From an uncultured Pseudomonadota bacterium (GTDB taxonomy: Bacteria > Pseudomonadota > Gammaproteobacteria > Burkholderiales > Methylophilaceae), in contig CAILFU010000004.1 of NCBI GenBank assembly GCA_903833595.1, positions 1 through 35,862 on the forward strand: DNA of 35,862 bases, in the 5' to 3' direction. This document shows, in pieces, positions 17,861 to 27,411 of the stretch; within the stretch, counting starts at the first letter, position 1; every line of letters starts with the position of its first letter. The notes below the pieces were generated by a model. That model was given only the letters and a program-made list of their open reading frames with translations, was not told the origin of the DNA and did no database searches. A program made the translations under genes and the position numbers.

Positions 17861-18705
17861 TTCTTTAGGGCCTGAATTAACAATGTAGATAACTTTAATT
17901 TACGCTTCAAATATGCCATTGATTTATTACTGTTTACAACTGTAAAACTATTATTGTCTTCTCTAGGCGTACTTTTAGCGTCTTTATGAATAACTTCAAT
18001 ACTAGGCTGATACAAAACTCTGAGATTATTCTGCATACAGTTATACGCAAGTAAATCTTCCTCACCATACATAAACAACGACTCATCAAGGTAGCCACAT
18101 TGATTAATGTAATGGCTAGTCAAATATAAAAAGCAACCGTGAATCATGTAAACATCACCTCTTTGCGTACCTTTTCTGCCACTGTCTTTTTGCTTACTAA
18201 TAATTCCATTTAAAAAAGGAATTAATTTATAAACCGTCTTACGTAGAAAAGATGCTGCCGAAGGGAAATGAATGTTTAGTACATAGCCAAGACCTGCCTT
18301 TTTCAGCATGGGGTTCTGATTATCATTCTCCAAATTAGTTACCTTCGGCCCAACAATCCCCAAGTCAACAGAATCAATTTGCTCTAACTGCTGAAGAATA
18401 TCTTTACTAACTACAAGAGTGTCACTTGTAGCAATGATTACATCAAAAATATTGAGGGATTCGAGTAGTTTTATTCCACAATTATTACCATAGGAATACC
18501 CCCCATTACGTCCACTAGAAATGACTCTAATATTAGGATGTTGAACATACTTATCGAACAAAACCTCAAACGAATCGTTAGGAGAGTCATTATCAACGAT
18601 CACAATAAAATAGTTTTTGCCAGATATGGCTAAAATACTTTCAACACAAGCAATTGATTCCTCATAATTAGAGTAATTCAATACTACAAAACCAAAATTT
18701 TTCAT
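17857..18705 (-). CDS. Glycosyltransferase family 2
   Basis: 'FVVLNYSNYEESIACVESIL...IVIVDNDSPNDS', 'GGYSYGNNCGI', 'DESLFMYGEEDLLAYN'; start adjusted from 18753 to the internal ATG. Confidence 0.88.
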   Translation of the reverse strand: MKNFGFVVLNYSNYEESIACVESILAISGKNYFIVIVDNDSPNDSFEVLFDKYVQHPNIRVISSGRNGGYSYGNNCGIKLLESLNIFDVIIATSDTLVVSKDILQQLEQIDSVDLGIVGPKVTNLENDNQNPMLKKAGLGYVLNIHFPSAASFLRKTVYKLIPFLNGIISKQKDSGRKGTQRGDVYMIHGCFLYLTSHYINQCGYLDESLFMYGEEDLLAYNCMQNNLRVLYQPSIEVIHKDAKSTPREDNNSFTVVNSNKSMAYLKRKLKLSTLLIQALKN

Positions 18706-18721
18706 CAAAATAAATTCCTGA

Positions 18722-19546
18722 TCATCGCAATTTATTCTTGAGGTGTTTTGCACTAAAAATCATTTTTTTGATTAATTGAAATAAATAGTGCGCCAGTTTT
18801 TCACTGGGCATTAAGAGCTTCCCTTTCAAGTGCTCTTTTGGCCTGGCCTTAAAAATTGTATTATGCTTGATACCATCCCAACCAGAGGGAGCTTCTTTAG
18901 TATAGTAATAAATTGCAAAAGATTTTCTCATTCTATCCATTGGGCAATTTATTGGAGTCACACCATGCCAACTGAAAGATCCAGTTGCAAACCCTGCTAA
19001 CCTATTGAATGTAGGCGCAAAACTCCCAATGCAATTCTTTACATCCTTATCCCATAGATCAAGATATCCACCAAATTCTTCATCCCAGTCCTTATTAAAA
19101 TATATGAGAAGATTCAATCGGCGATGCAACGCCAATTCTTCGTTATAATTAAAGTCAATGTGCACGTCCAAATGCCCACCTGTGTTTGTTGCATGTATAC
19201 CGCCACCACTCATATTTGGATCTGCAATTAAATTTTCAATTCCACTCATTTCGGAGATTAAGGCAACGAACTCCTTAGATACGAGTAAATCATATAATTT
19301 TTTTATAGGTGTTGGGTATTTCATACAGTCTGACACTTGAACTTTTCTTTTCTCGTTTATCGCGCGATACGTAACCCCTACATCAGCAGCTTCTTTATAT
19401 GATGGGAAAGAGTCATGGATTTTTAGTGCAAATTCCTCATCAAGAAAATTATCAAGGCAGAAATGAGGGAACCCTGGTGAATTTTTAAATTGAAATTTAC
19501 AGTTATCTATATCAAACTTATTCAGTAAAGATGAATCCATTTTCAT
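18722..19546 (-). CDS. 2OG-Fe(II) oxygenase-like (prolyl 4-hydroxylase type)
   Basis: 'GGHLDVHIDFNYNEELALHRRLNLLIYFNKDWDEEFGGYLDLWDKD' (HxD), 'FSWHGVTP' (distal His), 'RKSFAIYYYT' (2OG Arg). Confidence 0.8.
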   Translation of the reverse strand: MKMDSSLLNKFDIDNCKFQFKNSPGFPHFCLDNFLDEEFALKIHDSFPSYKEAADVGVTYRAINEKRKVQVSDCMKYPTPIKKLYDLLVSKEFVALISEMSGIENLIADPNMSGGGIHATNTGGHLDVHIDFNYNEELALHRRLNLLIYFNKDWDEEFGGYLDLWDKDVKNCIGSFAPTFNRLAGFATGSFSWHGVTPINCPMDRMRKSFAIYYYTKEAPSGWDGIKHNTIFKARPKEHLKGKLLMPSEKLAHYLFQLIKKMIFSAKHLKNKLR

Positions 19547-19581
19547 ATCCCTTATTATTTAATAACATATCGGATTAACAA

Positions 19582-20769
19582 TTAGCTTTTACTCTGTAGC
19601 TCTTCCAAAATTTCAATATACCTTTCACCAAACTTGATTATCCTAGCTCGTTGATCATTAAAAGAATCAATCTCTAATGAGGCAATCTGAGAATCGTTCT
19701 TATTCCAAACCTCTTCCATTAAATTAGACAACATAGCTGGATCTTTTGGATCGAAATATACGGCGTTCAAAGGATCCTGCTCAAGATGAACATCGATATT
19801 TGAAAGAATAGATTTTTTATTAATACTTCTAGCCTCTTCAACTGATGTGCTCCATCCCTCAAAAAAAGAGGGGTTAAGTAATGCAATGGAATTTCTTAAA
19901 AATCCATAAACCTCTTCAAGTTCTATAAGACCTAAAACTTTAATGTGCTCTTCCAGGTCATTATCTTTTAAAAATTTTAAGAATTTTTTAGCTGTTGTCG
20001 AATCCTTATCCCAAGGGTCATCTAGTGAGCCAGTACAAATAACTCTCACAAACTTCCCCCTTTTTTTAAGAAGTAGCACAGCCTCAGCCACAACAATGTG
20101 ATTCTTATGTTGCCAAAATTGATTGGGTAGGAAGAAAAACTTACCTGTAAAACAAAATTTCTCTTCTAGATACTCACGCGAAAATTTGACTATATTGGCA
20201 TTATTTAAAGTGCTACGAGATGCGAAATGTAACACCTTAGCCTTTTGAATAGCATCATTGCTTGCTATGCTTAAGAAATCTTTTAATGCGCTATGACTAC
20301 TCAATATGACAATATCACTAGCATCAAACAATTCTTTTAATTGCACTGATCGTTTATTTAAATCTAATCCGGGAAAATACTCAGGAAGGTGTAAATATTG
20401 AAAATCTGGGATCCAACTCACCAATCTAGTTGGCAATACATCTTTAACAATCATTGATCCATGAGAAACTACTGAAATGTCATATTTTTTCAATTCAGCT
20501 TTCACCATTATTTGAGATCTAAATAATCTGAATAAAACTCTATGAAAAAACCAACGTACAGTGTATTTAGTTAGAATATCAATAGTAATAACCGTGACAT
20601 ACAAACTAAATTCATCGATTATTTTTTGATTTACATCAGATCCTATAAATAAATATGGTTTAATTCGATTGTCATTTACTTGAGAGATTGAATATAAAAG
20701 ATTTCTAAAGTAATTTAGCCCTCCAGAGTACTCTTGCCCATAGTCGTACCAAAATCCAACTTTAATCAT
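19582..20769 (-). CDS. Glycosyltransferase family 4-like
   Basis: 'FFFLPNQFWQHKNHIVVAEAVLLL', 'LLNPSFFEGWSTSVEEARSINKKSILSNIDVHLEQ'. Confidence 0.87.
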   Translation of the reverse strand: MIKVGFWYDYGQEYSGGLNYFRNLLYSISQVNDNRIKPYLFIGSDVNQKIIDEFSLYVTVITIDILTKYTVRWFFHRVLFRLFRSQIMVKAELKKYDISVVSHGSMIVKDVLPTRLVSWIPDFQYLHLPEYFPGLDLNKRSVQLKELFDASDIVILSSHSALKDFLSIASNDAIQKAKVLHFASRSTLNNANIVKFSREYLEEKFCFTGKFFFLPNQFWQHKNHIVVAEAVLLLKKRGKFVRVICTGSLDDPWDKDSTTAKKFLKFLKDNDLEEHIKVLGLIELEEVYGFLRNSIALLNPSFFEGWSTSVEEARSINKKSILSNIDVHLEQDPLNAVYFDPKDPAMLSNLMEEVWNKNDSQIASLEIDSFNDQRARIIKFGERYIEILEELQSKS

Positions 20770-21697
20770 GATTGCATTTCATATGATTGAGCTTCCATTG
20801 CGCATACTTCTCAATACCCTTATGAAAGGGAATCATCGGTTTCCACCCTAACTTAAACACTCTAGTCATTTCGGCATGATAAAAACGAGGGTCACCCTCT
20901 CGAATTTCGCCATTGAATATTATTTCCGCGTTCACGTCCAATGCCATCTTTAGTGAATCCAAGGTTTTTCTTACAGTAACACGATGACCTGCCGCGCCAT
21001 TAAGTACCAAGTAATGTTCTTGTGAACGTGTTGCAACTATTATCAATTCGACAGCATCATCGATATAAATCCAATCACGAGTTTCATCGCCAGACCCCCA
21101 AAAAATAGCCTTACCATTCCCCGCACTAATTAGCTTATTACTTGCATCCCACAATAATTGCTTATTTAAACCAGGTCCGTAAATTGAAAAAAAACGAATT
21201 GCAACAGATTGGATTCCATAATTTTTTGAGTACGACTCCAAGAGCACTTCGGCAATACGTTTGTGAAAACCATAAGGTGAAATGGGATTAAGATCATCTG
21301 TTTCTTTGATTGGAGCATCTTCTTTAGCACCATAAACGCCAGCACTTGATGGATATACCAATATTGCCTTGGACTTTGTTATCCGTAAAAACTCCAGCAA
21401 CTCTATAGTACCTTGTACAGTTTTCGAGAAATCTTGCAAAGGATTTTCAATTGAATACCCAACCGAACCGTTGCCTCCACAATGCACCACAACATCAAAG
21501 CGATCATTTAAAGTCATTAGGCTTAATAATGAAATATTGCCGTCTAGCCAAATATCAAATCCAAACACTAAAGCTTCTTGGGCACCCCAAAGACCACGGC
21601 CAATCCCTACAACACGATAGCCTAACTGTTTAAACTTATTAGCAACAGCACGGCCAAGAAAGCCAAAACCTCCTGTAATTAATACGGTTTTCTGCAT
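20762..21697 (-). CDS. NAD-dependent epimerase/dehydratase (SDR), possible partner of Gmd
   Basis: 'VLITGGFGFLGRAVANKF', 'YPSSAGVYG', 'YGFHK', 'RDWIYIDDAVELI'; start moved to the ATG at 21697. Confidence 0.8.
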   Translation of the reverse strand: MQKTVLITGGFGFLGRAVANKFKQLGYRVVGIGRGLWGAQEALVFGFDIWLDGNISLLSLMTLNDRFDVVVHCGGNGSVGYSIENPLQDFSKTVQGTIELLEFLRITKSKAILVYPSSAGVYGAKEDAPIKETDDLNPISPYGFHKRIAEVLLESYSKNYGIQSVAIRFFSIYGPGLNKQLLWDASNKLISAGNGKAIFWGSGDETRDWIYIDDAVELIIVATRSQEHYLVLNGAAGHRVTVRKTLDSLKMALDVNAEIIFNGEIREGDPRFYHAEMTRVFKLGWKPMIPFHKGIEKYAQWKLNHMKCNHD

Positions 21698-21704
21698 TAC
21701 TGGT

Positions 21705-22634
21705 TTATACCTTCTTGGTCTTCTCAATTACACCAGAAATTTCAGAAATCTTCTTCAAAGCAGAAGCTTTCAGATCATAAAGTTGCAGATCTCGAATTTT
21801 ATCAAGTCGAGTTTCAAAATCATCATAAGTCAATTGACCATTCTCATCGTGAAATTCACGGAACTGAGCACGACGGTAGGCTTGAGCAGGCGACAACACT
21901 GGCAAGGATCCAACTAGATCATTGCGAACAAAAAATATATTATTGCCCACTGAATTTGATGCTACAAGTGAGTAGCCTTTAGCCGCTGCCAAGGAGCAAA
22001 AAGCTGAAATAGATGCCCCATAATAAATCTTAGAAAAATGCGCTGAATCTCGTACGAATTTGGCGTCATATGGGGTAGTGACCTCAGCCACCGGGCCAAA
22101 ATGGCTGTTATATTCACAAATAATGATACGTGGAGAAATCCTATCAATCGCTTCCCAAACCCAGTAATCATTACCATCAATATCTACCGAAAGCAGGCCG
22201 ATGTCACCCTCAATGCCATTCTTTACAAGCAACTCATTTATATTTTCTTTAGTTATAAAAGAGAGTTCTGCTTTAAGATTAGTCGCCCAGTAAATTTGAT
22301 CGCGACGAATGTAATCAATATTCTCCGAACTGCCATCAATAACTAGCCCAGACCATTGATTATTCGTCAGGAGAAATCGAGTGTTTGACTCAGTGTAATT
22401 CTCCACACCAAACTCAACAAAAATAGACCGTTCAATTGGAACATGATTTAATAAATACTGGATAATTCCATCTTCACCCCATTGTGAGAAAACCCTAAAC
22501 TCCGCCTGTGAATAACTAGCACTTTGAGCTGTTTGCCGTTGCTCTATACGACCAAGAGCCTCTTGAATCCTATAAATGCTACTTATTAGCGATGTGTAAC
22601 GCTCGTAAAATCGATGAATTCTTTTTATAATCAT
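21705..22634 (-). CDS. FkbM/SAM-methyltransferase-like conserved protein
   Basis: 'FRVFSQWGEDGIIQYLL', 'SIFVEFGVENYTESNTRFLL', 'IGLLSVDIDGNDYWVWEAI'. Confidence 0.55.
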   Translation of the reverse strand: MIIKRIHRFYERYTSLISSIYRIQEALGRIEQRQTAQSASYSQAEFRVFSQWGEDGIIQYLLNHVPIERSIFVEFGVENYTESNTRFLLTNNQWSGLVIDGSSENIDYIRRDQIYWATNLKAELSFITKENINELLVKNGIEGDIGLLSVDIDGNDYWVWEAIDRISPRIIICEYNSHFGPVAEVTTPYDAKFVRDSAHFSKIYYGASISAFCSLAAAKGYSLVASNSVGNNIFFVRNDLVGSLPVLSPAQAYRRAQFREFHDENGQLTYDDFETRLDKIRDLQLYDLKASALKKISEISGVIEKTKKV

Positions 22635-22646
22635 AAGTATTTTTCT

Positions 22647-23219
22647 TTAAAGTTTTTTAATAATTTTAGCTGGAACCCCAGCAACAACAGTGTAGTCAGG
22701 CACATCTTTTGTCACTACAGCATTTGCTGCCACAACAGAATTACGACCAATCGTGACACCTGGAAGTATCACAACCCCAATACCTATCCAGCATCCATCT
22801 CGCAAAGTCACCGCTCCTAGAAAGGAGTCACCTTGCAATCGAATTGGAATGGCGAGATCAGAAAAATTGTGATCTGCATCAGATATAAAAACACGATCTG
22901 CAATCAATACGTTATTACCTATTACCACACTCCGCCATGCATTGATTTGTACTAATCGACCGATATAAGTACCATCACCAATACTCAAAGTAGGCTTCCC
23001 ATCAAAACGATCATTCTTAGCATTCAACCATGCCATTTCGCCTATCGTTACACCACCACCAACCTGTATCAACCCTGCCCCAAGAATTTTTGCTCCTCGT
23101 GCTATCCTGGAACTCTTTCCCCAACAGGCAAACTGGCAACTAACGACATGCGAATAGCCTAGTGCCAACGCTTTATTAAGAAAATCAATACTTACATTTA
23201 ATAAATGTAAGAATTTCAT
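22647..23219 (-). CDS. Hexapeptide-repeat acyltransferase (WbbJ-like)
   Basis: Hexapeptide repeats; 'GCWIGIGVVILPGVTIGRNSVVAANAVVTKDVPDYTVVAGVPAKIIKKL'. Confidence 0.93.
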   Translation of the reverse strand: MKFLHLLNVSIDFLNKALALGYSHVVSCQFACWGKSSRIARGAKILGAGLIQVGGGVTIGEMAWLNAKNDRFDGKPTLSIGDGTYIGRLVQINAWRSVVIGNNVLIADRVFISDADHNFSDLAIPIRLQGDSFLGAVTLRDGCWIGIGVVILPGVTIGRNSVVAANAVVTKDVPDYTVVAGVPAKIIKKL

Positions 23220-23256
23220 AACAGACCATTCTGAGCGTGCAGAAAATAAATCATTT

Positions 23257-24648
23257 CTAAATGTGAGAATTCACATCTTCGAGGACTTGCATATACTTTT
23301 TCTCATCAAATGGTTCAAAGAATATAGGTGCTCTATGCAATTTACTAAAGTACTTGCCACTAGAATTATCAAAAAAATTCCTTAATTCAGAAGCATCATC
23401 AAATAGCTCAACATACTCAAAAATATCGTCATGCCAAAAATAATTTGACCGTTTATAAAGACATACTTTTTTTCCTGCCTGTAATGCAATATATAGAGTT
23501 GTTGAATGAATACCGACAACATAGTTGCAACGCTGATATAACTGTGAGAAATCCAGTTCATCACAGATGACCACTATATTGCCTTTCCCACTACAAGCTG
23601 CAACAACTTCACGCATTTTACTAAACTGGTGCGGATGGAGTTTATAGTATATTTTCTTATTCTCTACGAGCGTCGCAAGCTCGATTGCAAGACCAAGTAA
23701 ATCCTCATGGTACATATAAGCAGATACAATCAATACACCGTCATCTTTGCCCGCAATTAATTCTTGATGAAAATAGTCACTACCAATAGAACGCTTCATG
23801 CTCACTGGATAATTTGTATTGTCATTCCAAAAATCGGAATAAGTCAAATAAGCCGTCGGCAATGAAAGTCCCGGATGGTTGCTCTGAATAGATTGAGGGT
23901 ATGACCAAAATATTGTTTTGGATGATGATGCTCCATGCTGAAGCTCGATTACTGGAACTCCCATCTCTTTTGCTGCATGAAATAACCCATCTAATGTTCC
24001 ATTGTTAATGCAGATAACGGCGTTAGGCCGATGCATAGCAAAAAGCTTTATATAATAGTTTCTGTTTTCGAAAAAAGTGGTTATCGGTTCTGCTATTAAA
24101 TTGTAAACATCAATCGAAACATCAAAGTACTTATTTATCAAAGATGAAATTGTGATAACAGCATGTGATATATCAATCTCTCCATGTATTTTACGTACAG
24201 CAACTTGAGGGACCCTAGTCTTTCCACCGGAGATTAACTTCCAATAACTAATCTCAGCCTTATTCATAAGCTCCACTGCAACAGCATCTTTAGATACCAA
24301 ATCACACAAATGATCCGCAATATTGTCAACCAGAGATGTGCCATGTCTGATTCTTTGACCTGTAATAAATATAAATTTAGGTGCTTGAGTGACCAAGTAA
24401 CGACGTGAAATCATATTTACAAATGATTTAGCAACATTCTTGACTTTTGTAAGCATAGGCTTAGCAACTAAAGTTTTTGGGGTTGCAAATGGTCCTCCGT
24501 ATATAGTATGCAAACTCAGATAGATTTGACTTCTGATGGTATCCCAAAAATATATACCATCACCTATCTGTAGTGTGAAAAGATCTTCATATTCTTCCAT
24601 TTTAAAAAAAAGAGCTTGAATATTTTCTATTGTAACTTCACTTTTCAA
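23257..24648 (-). CDS. Putative GT-B-fold transferase (CDP-glycerol/polysialyltransferase-like)
   Basis: 'VPVIELQHGASSSKTIFWSYP', 'YYKLHPHQFSKM', 'LYQRCNYVVGIHSTTLYIALQAGKKVCLY'. Confidence 0.5.
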   Translation of the reverse strand: MKSEVTIENIQALFFKMEEYEDLFTLQIGDGIYFWDTIRSQIYLSLHTIYGGPFATPKTLVAKPMLTKVKNVAKSFVNMISRRYLVTQAPKFIFITGQRIRHGTSLVDNIADHLCDLVSKDAVAVELMNKAEISYWKLISGGKTRVPQVAVRKIHGEIDISHAVITISSLINKYFDVSIDVYNLIAEPITTFFENRNYYIKLFAMHRPNAVICINNGTLDGLFHAAKEMGVPVIELQHGASSSKTIFWSYPQSIQSNHPGLSLPTAYLTYSDFWNDNTNYPVSMKRSIGSDYFHQELIAGKDDGVLIVSAYMYHEDLLGLAIELATLVENKKIYYKLHPHQFSKMREVVAACSGKGNIVVICDELDFSQLYQRCNYVVGIHSTTLYIALQAGKKVCLYKRSNYFWHDDIFEYVELFDDASELRNFFDNSSGKYFSKLHRAPIFFEPFDEKKYMQVLEDVNSHI

Positions 24649-24667
24649 CCAAGCATCTCCAATCGGC

Positions 24668-25606
24668 CTAATTGGGATTTATACCGACATTAATTTGAGA
24701 TGCAACTACTCCATGCTCAGCACGCAGCAACGGAACCCCACGCAATACTGGATATGCAATACCTACCTGTTCTGCATAAAAAATATCACCTTGCTCAGCA
24801 AGTGGGGTACCCGTTAATGGGCACTGCCAACCAGACCATACTAACTTTATATCCGTCTTAGGTGCAGGATGAGGCTTGGCAATCAACACAACGCCACTGG
24901 GATTAAGAGGGTTACTACATATATCCAACAGCCTATACTCAACCACCTTTGCACCGAGTAACTCTGCGACTGACTTTAACCCTCTTACATAGCCATGCTC
25001 GGCCATTCTTTTCTGTGCCAGCTCAGACGCAAGTTCATAAATTGGCTCTACGAGGACCACAGCTTTGCGCGCAACACGCAATAATTCTTTAATGGCAGCC
25101 ACTTCCTGTCCACCGTTTGGCTCTAAAGAGTGTGATGTATAAATAACATCAATTGAATTGTCAGCTAATGGTATGCAAAAAAGGTCACCTACAAACAATC
25201 GTGCATCAATAGCACTTTCTTCTACCCATTGCTGTGCCACTTTAATCCTTGACCAACTTACATCAAAACCAAATGAAATAATTTCGCTGCAGTTAAATTC
25301 CTTTATTACCCCTGCAAGAGTGGTTGCCTCACCAACTCCGACTTCCAGTACACGATCACCTGCCTCTAAATAAGGCTTAATCAGTTCTGAAATCCGTTCA
25401 CACCATGCGTTGATGTAATTAGGATTTGCTCGCGCATTTGCCACATAACTACCCGCTTGAAGATCATAGGCCACTAAGGTGCTCGCAATCGAGTTATCTT
25501 TTCCAGTTGAGTTTGCACGCGCCCACGCCATTGCGTTATCTCCAAGCTCATATGCTCTTCGCATGCCCGCAATAACTCGGCCGAGTTCATGTACATCTGT
25601 TTTCAT
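24668..25606 (-). CDS. Class I SAM-dependent methyltransferase with Trm112-like C-terminal segment
   Basis: 'DRVLEVGVGEATTLAGVIKEF' motif I, 'NSIDVIYTSHSLEPNGG'; C-terminus 'WQCPLTGTPLAEQGDIFYAEQVGIAYPVLRGVPLLRAEHG'. Confidence 0.82.
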   Translation of the reverse strand: MKTDVHELGRVIAGMRRAYELGDNAMAWARANSTGKDNSIASTLVAYDLQAGSYVANARANPNYINAWCERISELIKPYLEAGDRVLEVGVGEATTLAGVIKEFNCSEIISFGFDVSWSRIKVAQQWVEESAIDARLFVGDLFCIPLADNSIDVIYTSHSLEPNGGQEVAAIKELLRVARKAVVLVEPIYELASELAQKRMAEHGYVRGLKSVAELLGAKVVEYRLLDICSNPLNPSGVVLIAKPHPAPKTDIKLVWSGWQCPLTGTPLAEQGDIFYAEQVGIAYPVLRGVPLLRAEHGVVASQINVGINPN

Positions 25607-25693
25607 CGTCGCTACCTTTTATAATAAGTTGTATGTAGTTTAATCATTACAATGATCGTATTTTTATGAAAGCCAAATTTTGGCAAATTTAAG

Positions 25694-26332
25694 CTAACTT
25701 ATTGAGAATAGCATTGCGCGAAAAATTTTAATATTTCCTGCAAATACCTGGCCAAATCTAGACTTACCTTGCCTCTCTCGCACATCAAACAGCACTTGCT
25801 TAATTTGATAACTATTCCTCGCAGCGAAGATCGTTAATTCAGTTCCGACTGACCCGTACGCGTCAAAGTGACCAAGCGCATTAAAAACAGCAATTCGATA
25901 TGCCTTCATTCCGCACAGAGGGTCTTTAATGCCAAAACGCAAGGAAGTATAAAAAGCAAAAATATGCTCTGCTAAACGTTGCTTACGACTCCTAACGCCG
26001 ACGACAACATCGGCACCGGCATCTATGGCATCAATAAACTTCTGTATAAGCATTGGATTATGCTGCCCATCGGCATCTACTGTAATAACCAGATCACAAC
26101 CAATCTCATCTGCCATAAGAAAACCAGAATTAAGTGCTCCATCATAACCACGATTTACACTGTGCGACACAACAACGGCTCCATTTTGTTCTGCCAACTC
26201 TGCCGTTGCATCTGTAGACCCATCATCAACAACAATTGGAACGCCATATTTCTTAGCAGCCATAACAACGGCGGCTATTGTCGCTGATTCATTAAGTGCT
26301 GGGATTACAATTGCTATTCGAGATCTATCCAC
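25694..26332 (-). CDS. Glycosyltransferase family 2 (DPM1-like)
   Basis: 'IVIPALNESATIAAVV', 'IVVDDGSTDATAELAE', 'LVITVDADGQHNP'. Confidence 0.9.
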   Translation of the reverse strand: MDRSRIAIVIPALNESATIAAVVMAAKKYGVPIVVDDGSTDATAELAEQNGAVVVSHSVNRGYDGALNSGFLMADEIGCDLVITVDADGQHNPMLIQKFIDAIDAGADVVVGVRSRKQRLAEHIFAFYTSLRFGIKDPLCGMKAYRIAVFNALGHFDAYGSVGTELTIFAARNSYQIKQVLFDVRERQGKSRFGQVFAGNIKIFRAMLFSIS

Positions 26333-27411
26333 CGAAGATGCTCTCCCACACTAAGATTTCTTCGAACTCTCTTCCCAATTAACTTAGGAAGTTCATATGG
26401 GGGTAGCCCATCAGGAGGACATGGGCGCAAAACTATAAGATGCTCACGCGTCAATGAACAGCCCGCTTCCAGATTAACTGCCATGCGAACAGCTCTGCGT
26501 TGCACTACTACCGTTTCTTTTTCATTATCTTCTACCTGTTTAATCCCACTCCCCATCGCGTTTTCCAGCTCATGAGTACGGTCAACCATATCACGCCATG
26601 ATTTTGGATCCATTGAAAACGCATGGTCTGGTCCGACACGCTTTACATCATCGGTAAAGTGTTTTTCAATCATCCTTGCACCTAATGCAACAGCACCTAG
26701 CACCGTTGCATGACCTGGCGTATGGTCACTCAGACCAAGCACTAAATCAGGGTACATTTCTCGATAAACTTTCAATACATTAAGTTGAATAAATTTAAAG
26801 TTCTCCAGACTGGCTGTATAGTTAGTATTGCACTGCATTAAACATAACATTGGATTTATCGCAATTGCTGCAGAGACCGCACGAAGAACATCATCTATCG
26901 TGGATGCACCTGTCGCCATAATGTAAGGTTTTTGCTTTAAAGCAATATATTCAATCATTTCAATCCAGGTGACATCCCCAGAGCCCACTTTATAAGCCGG
27001 TACATAAGGATCAATATGATCAACAATTTCGAGTGAATAAGGGCTAGTAAAGAAAGCAATGCCAGCTTTATCGCAAGTTTCTTTTAGTGTAGGTGTCCAA
27101 TCCAAACTAACACTCGCATCCTTATAAACTTCAAACACAGATTTCTTCCAACTGGACTGGTGCGACTGCTGTCCTCCCAAAGTTTTAAATCCTAAATCAC
27201 TGACAATTGTACCCGCTGTAAAGTGTTGGAATTTAGCCGCATCAGCACCGGCCTCCGCTGCCAAAAAGATCAAATCTTTAGCTCGCTCAAGATCTCCATC
27301 GTGATTAGCCGCTATATCTGCGATAAAATAAGTTGGATAGTCACGGCCTATTTTCTTTTCATTAATCTCTAAAGTCTGACTAGGTGATTGCATCATATTC
27401 CTTCGCAACAC
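26314..27411 (-). CDS. NeuB-family nonulosonate synthase (divergent) with C-terminal SAF domain
   Basis: 'YFIADIAANHDGDLERAKDLI', 'AYKVGSGDVTWIEMIEYIA', 'LGLSDHTPGHATVLGAVALGARMIEKHFTDD'; SAF tail 'LIGKRVRRNLSVGEHL'. The start may be the ATG at 27396. Confidence 0.88.
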   Translation of the reverse strand: MLRRNMMQSPSQTLEINEKKIGRDYPTYFIADIAANHDGDLERAKDLIFLAAEAGADAAKFQHFTAGTIVSDLGFKTLGGQQSHQSSWKKSVFEVYKDASVSLDWTPTLKETCDKAGIAFFTSPYSLEIVDHIDPYVPAYKVGSGDVTWIEMIEYIALKQKPYIMATGASTIDDVLRAVSAAIAINPMLCLMQCNTNYTASLENFKFIQLNVLKVYREMYPDLVLGLSDHTPGHATVLGAVALGARMIEKHFTDDVKRVGPDHAFSMDPKSWRDMVDRTHELENAMGSGIKQVEDNEKETVVVQRRAVRMAVNLEAGCSLTREHLIVLRPCPPDGLPPYELPKLIGKRVRRNLSVGEHLRWIDLE

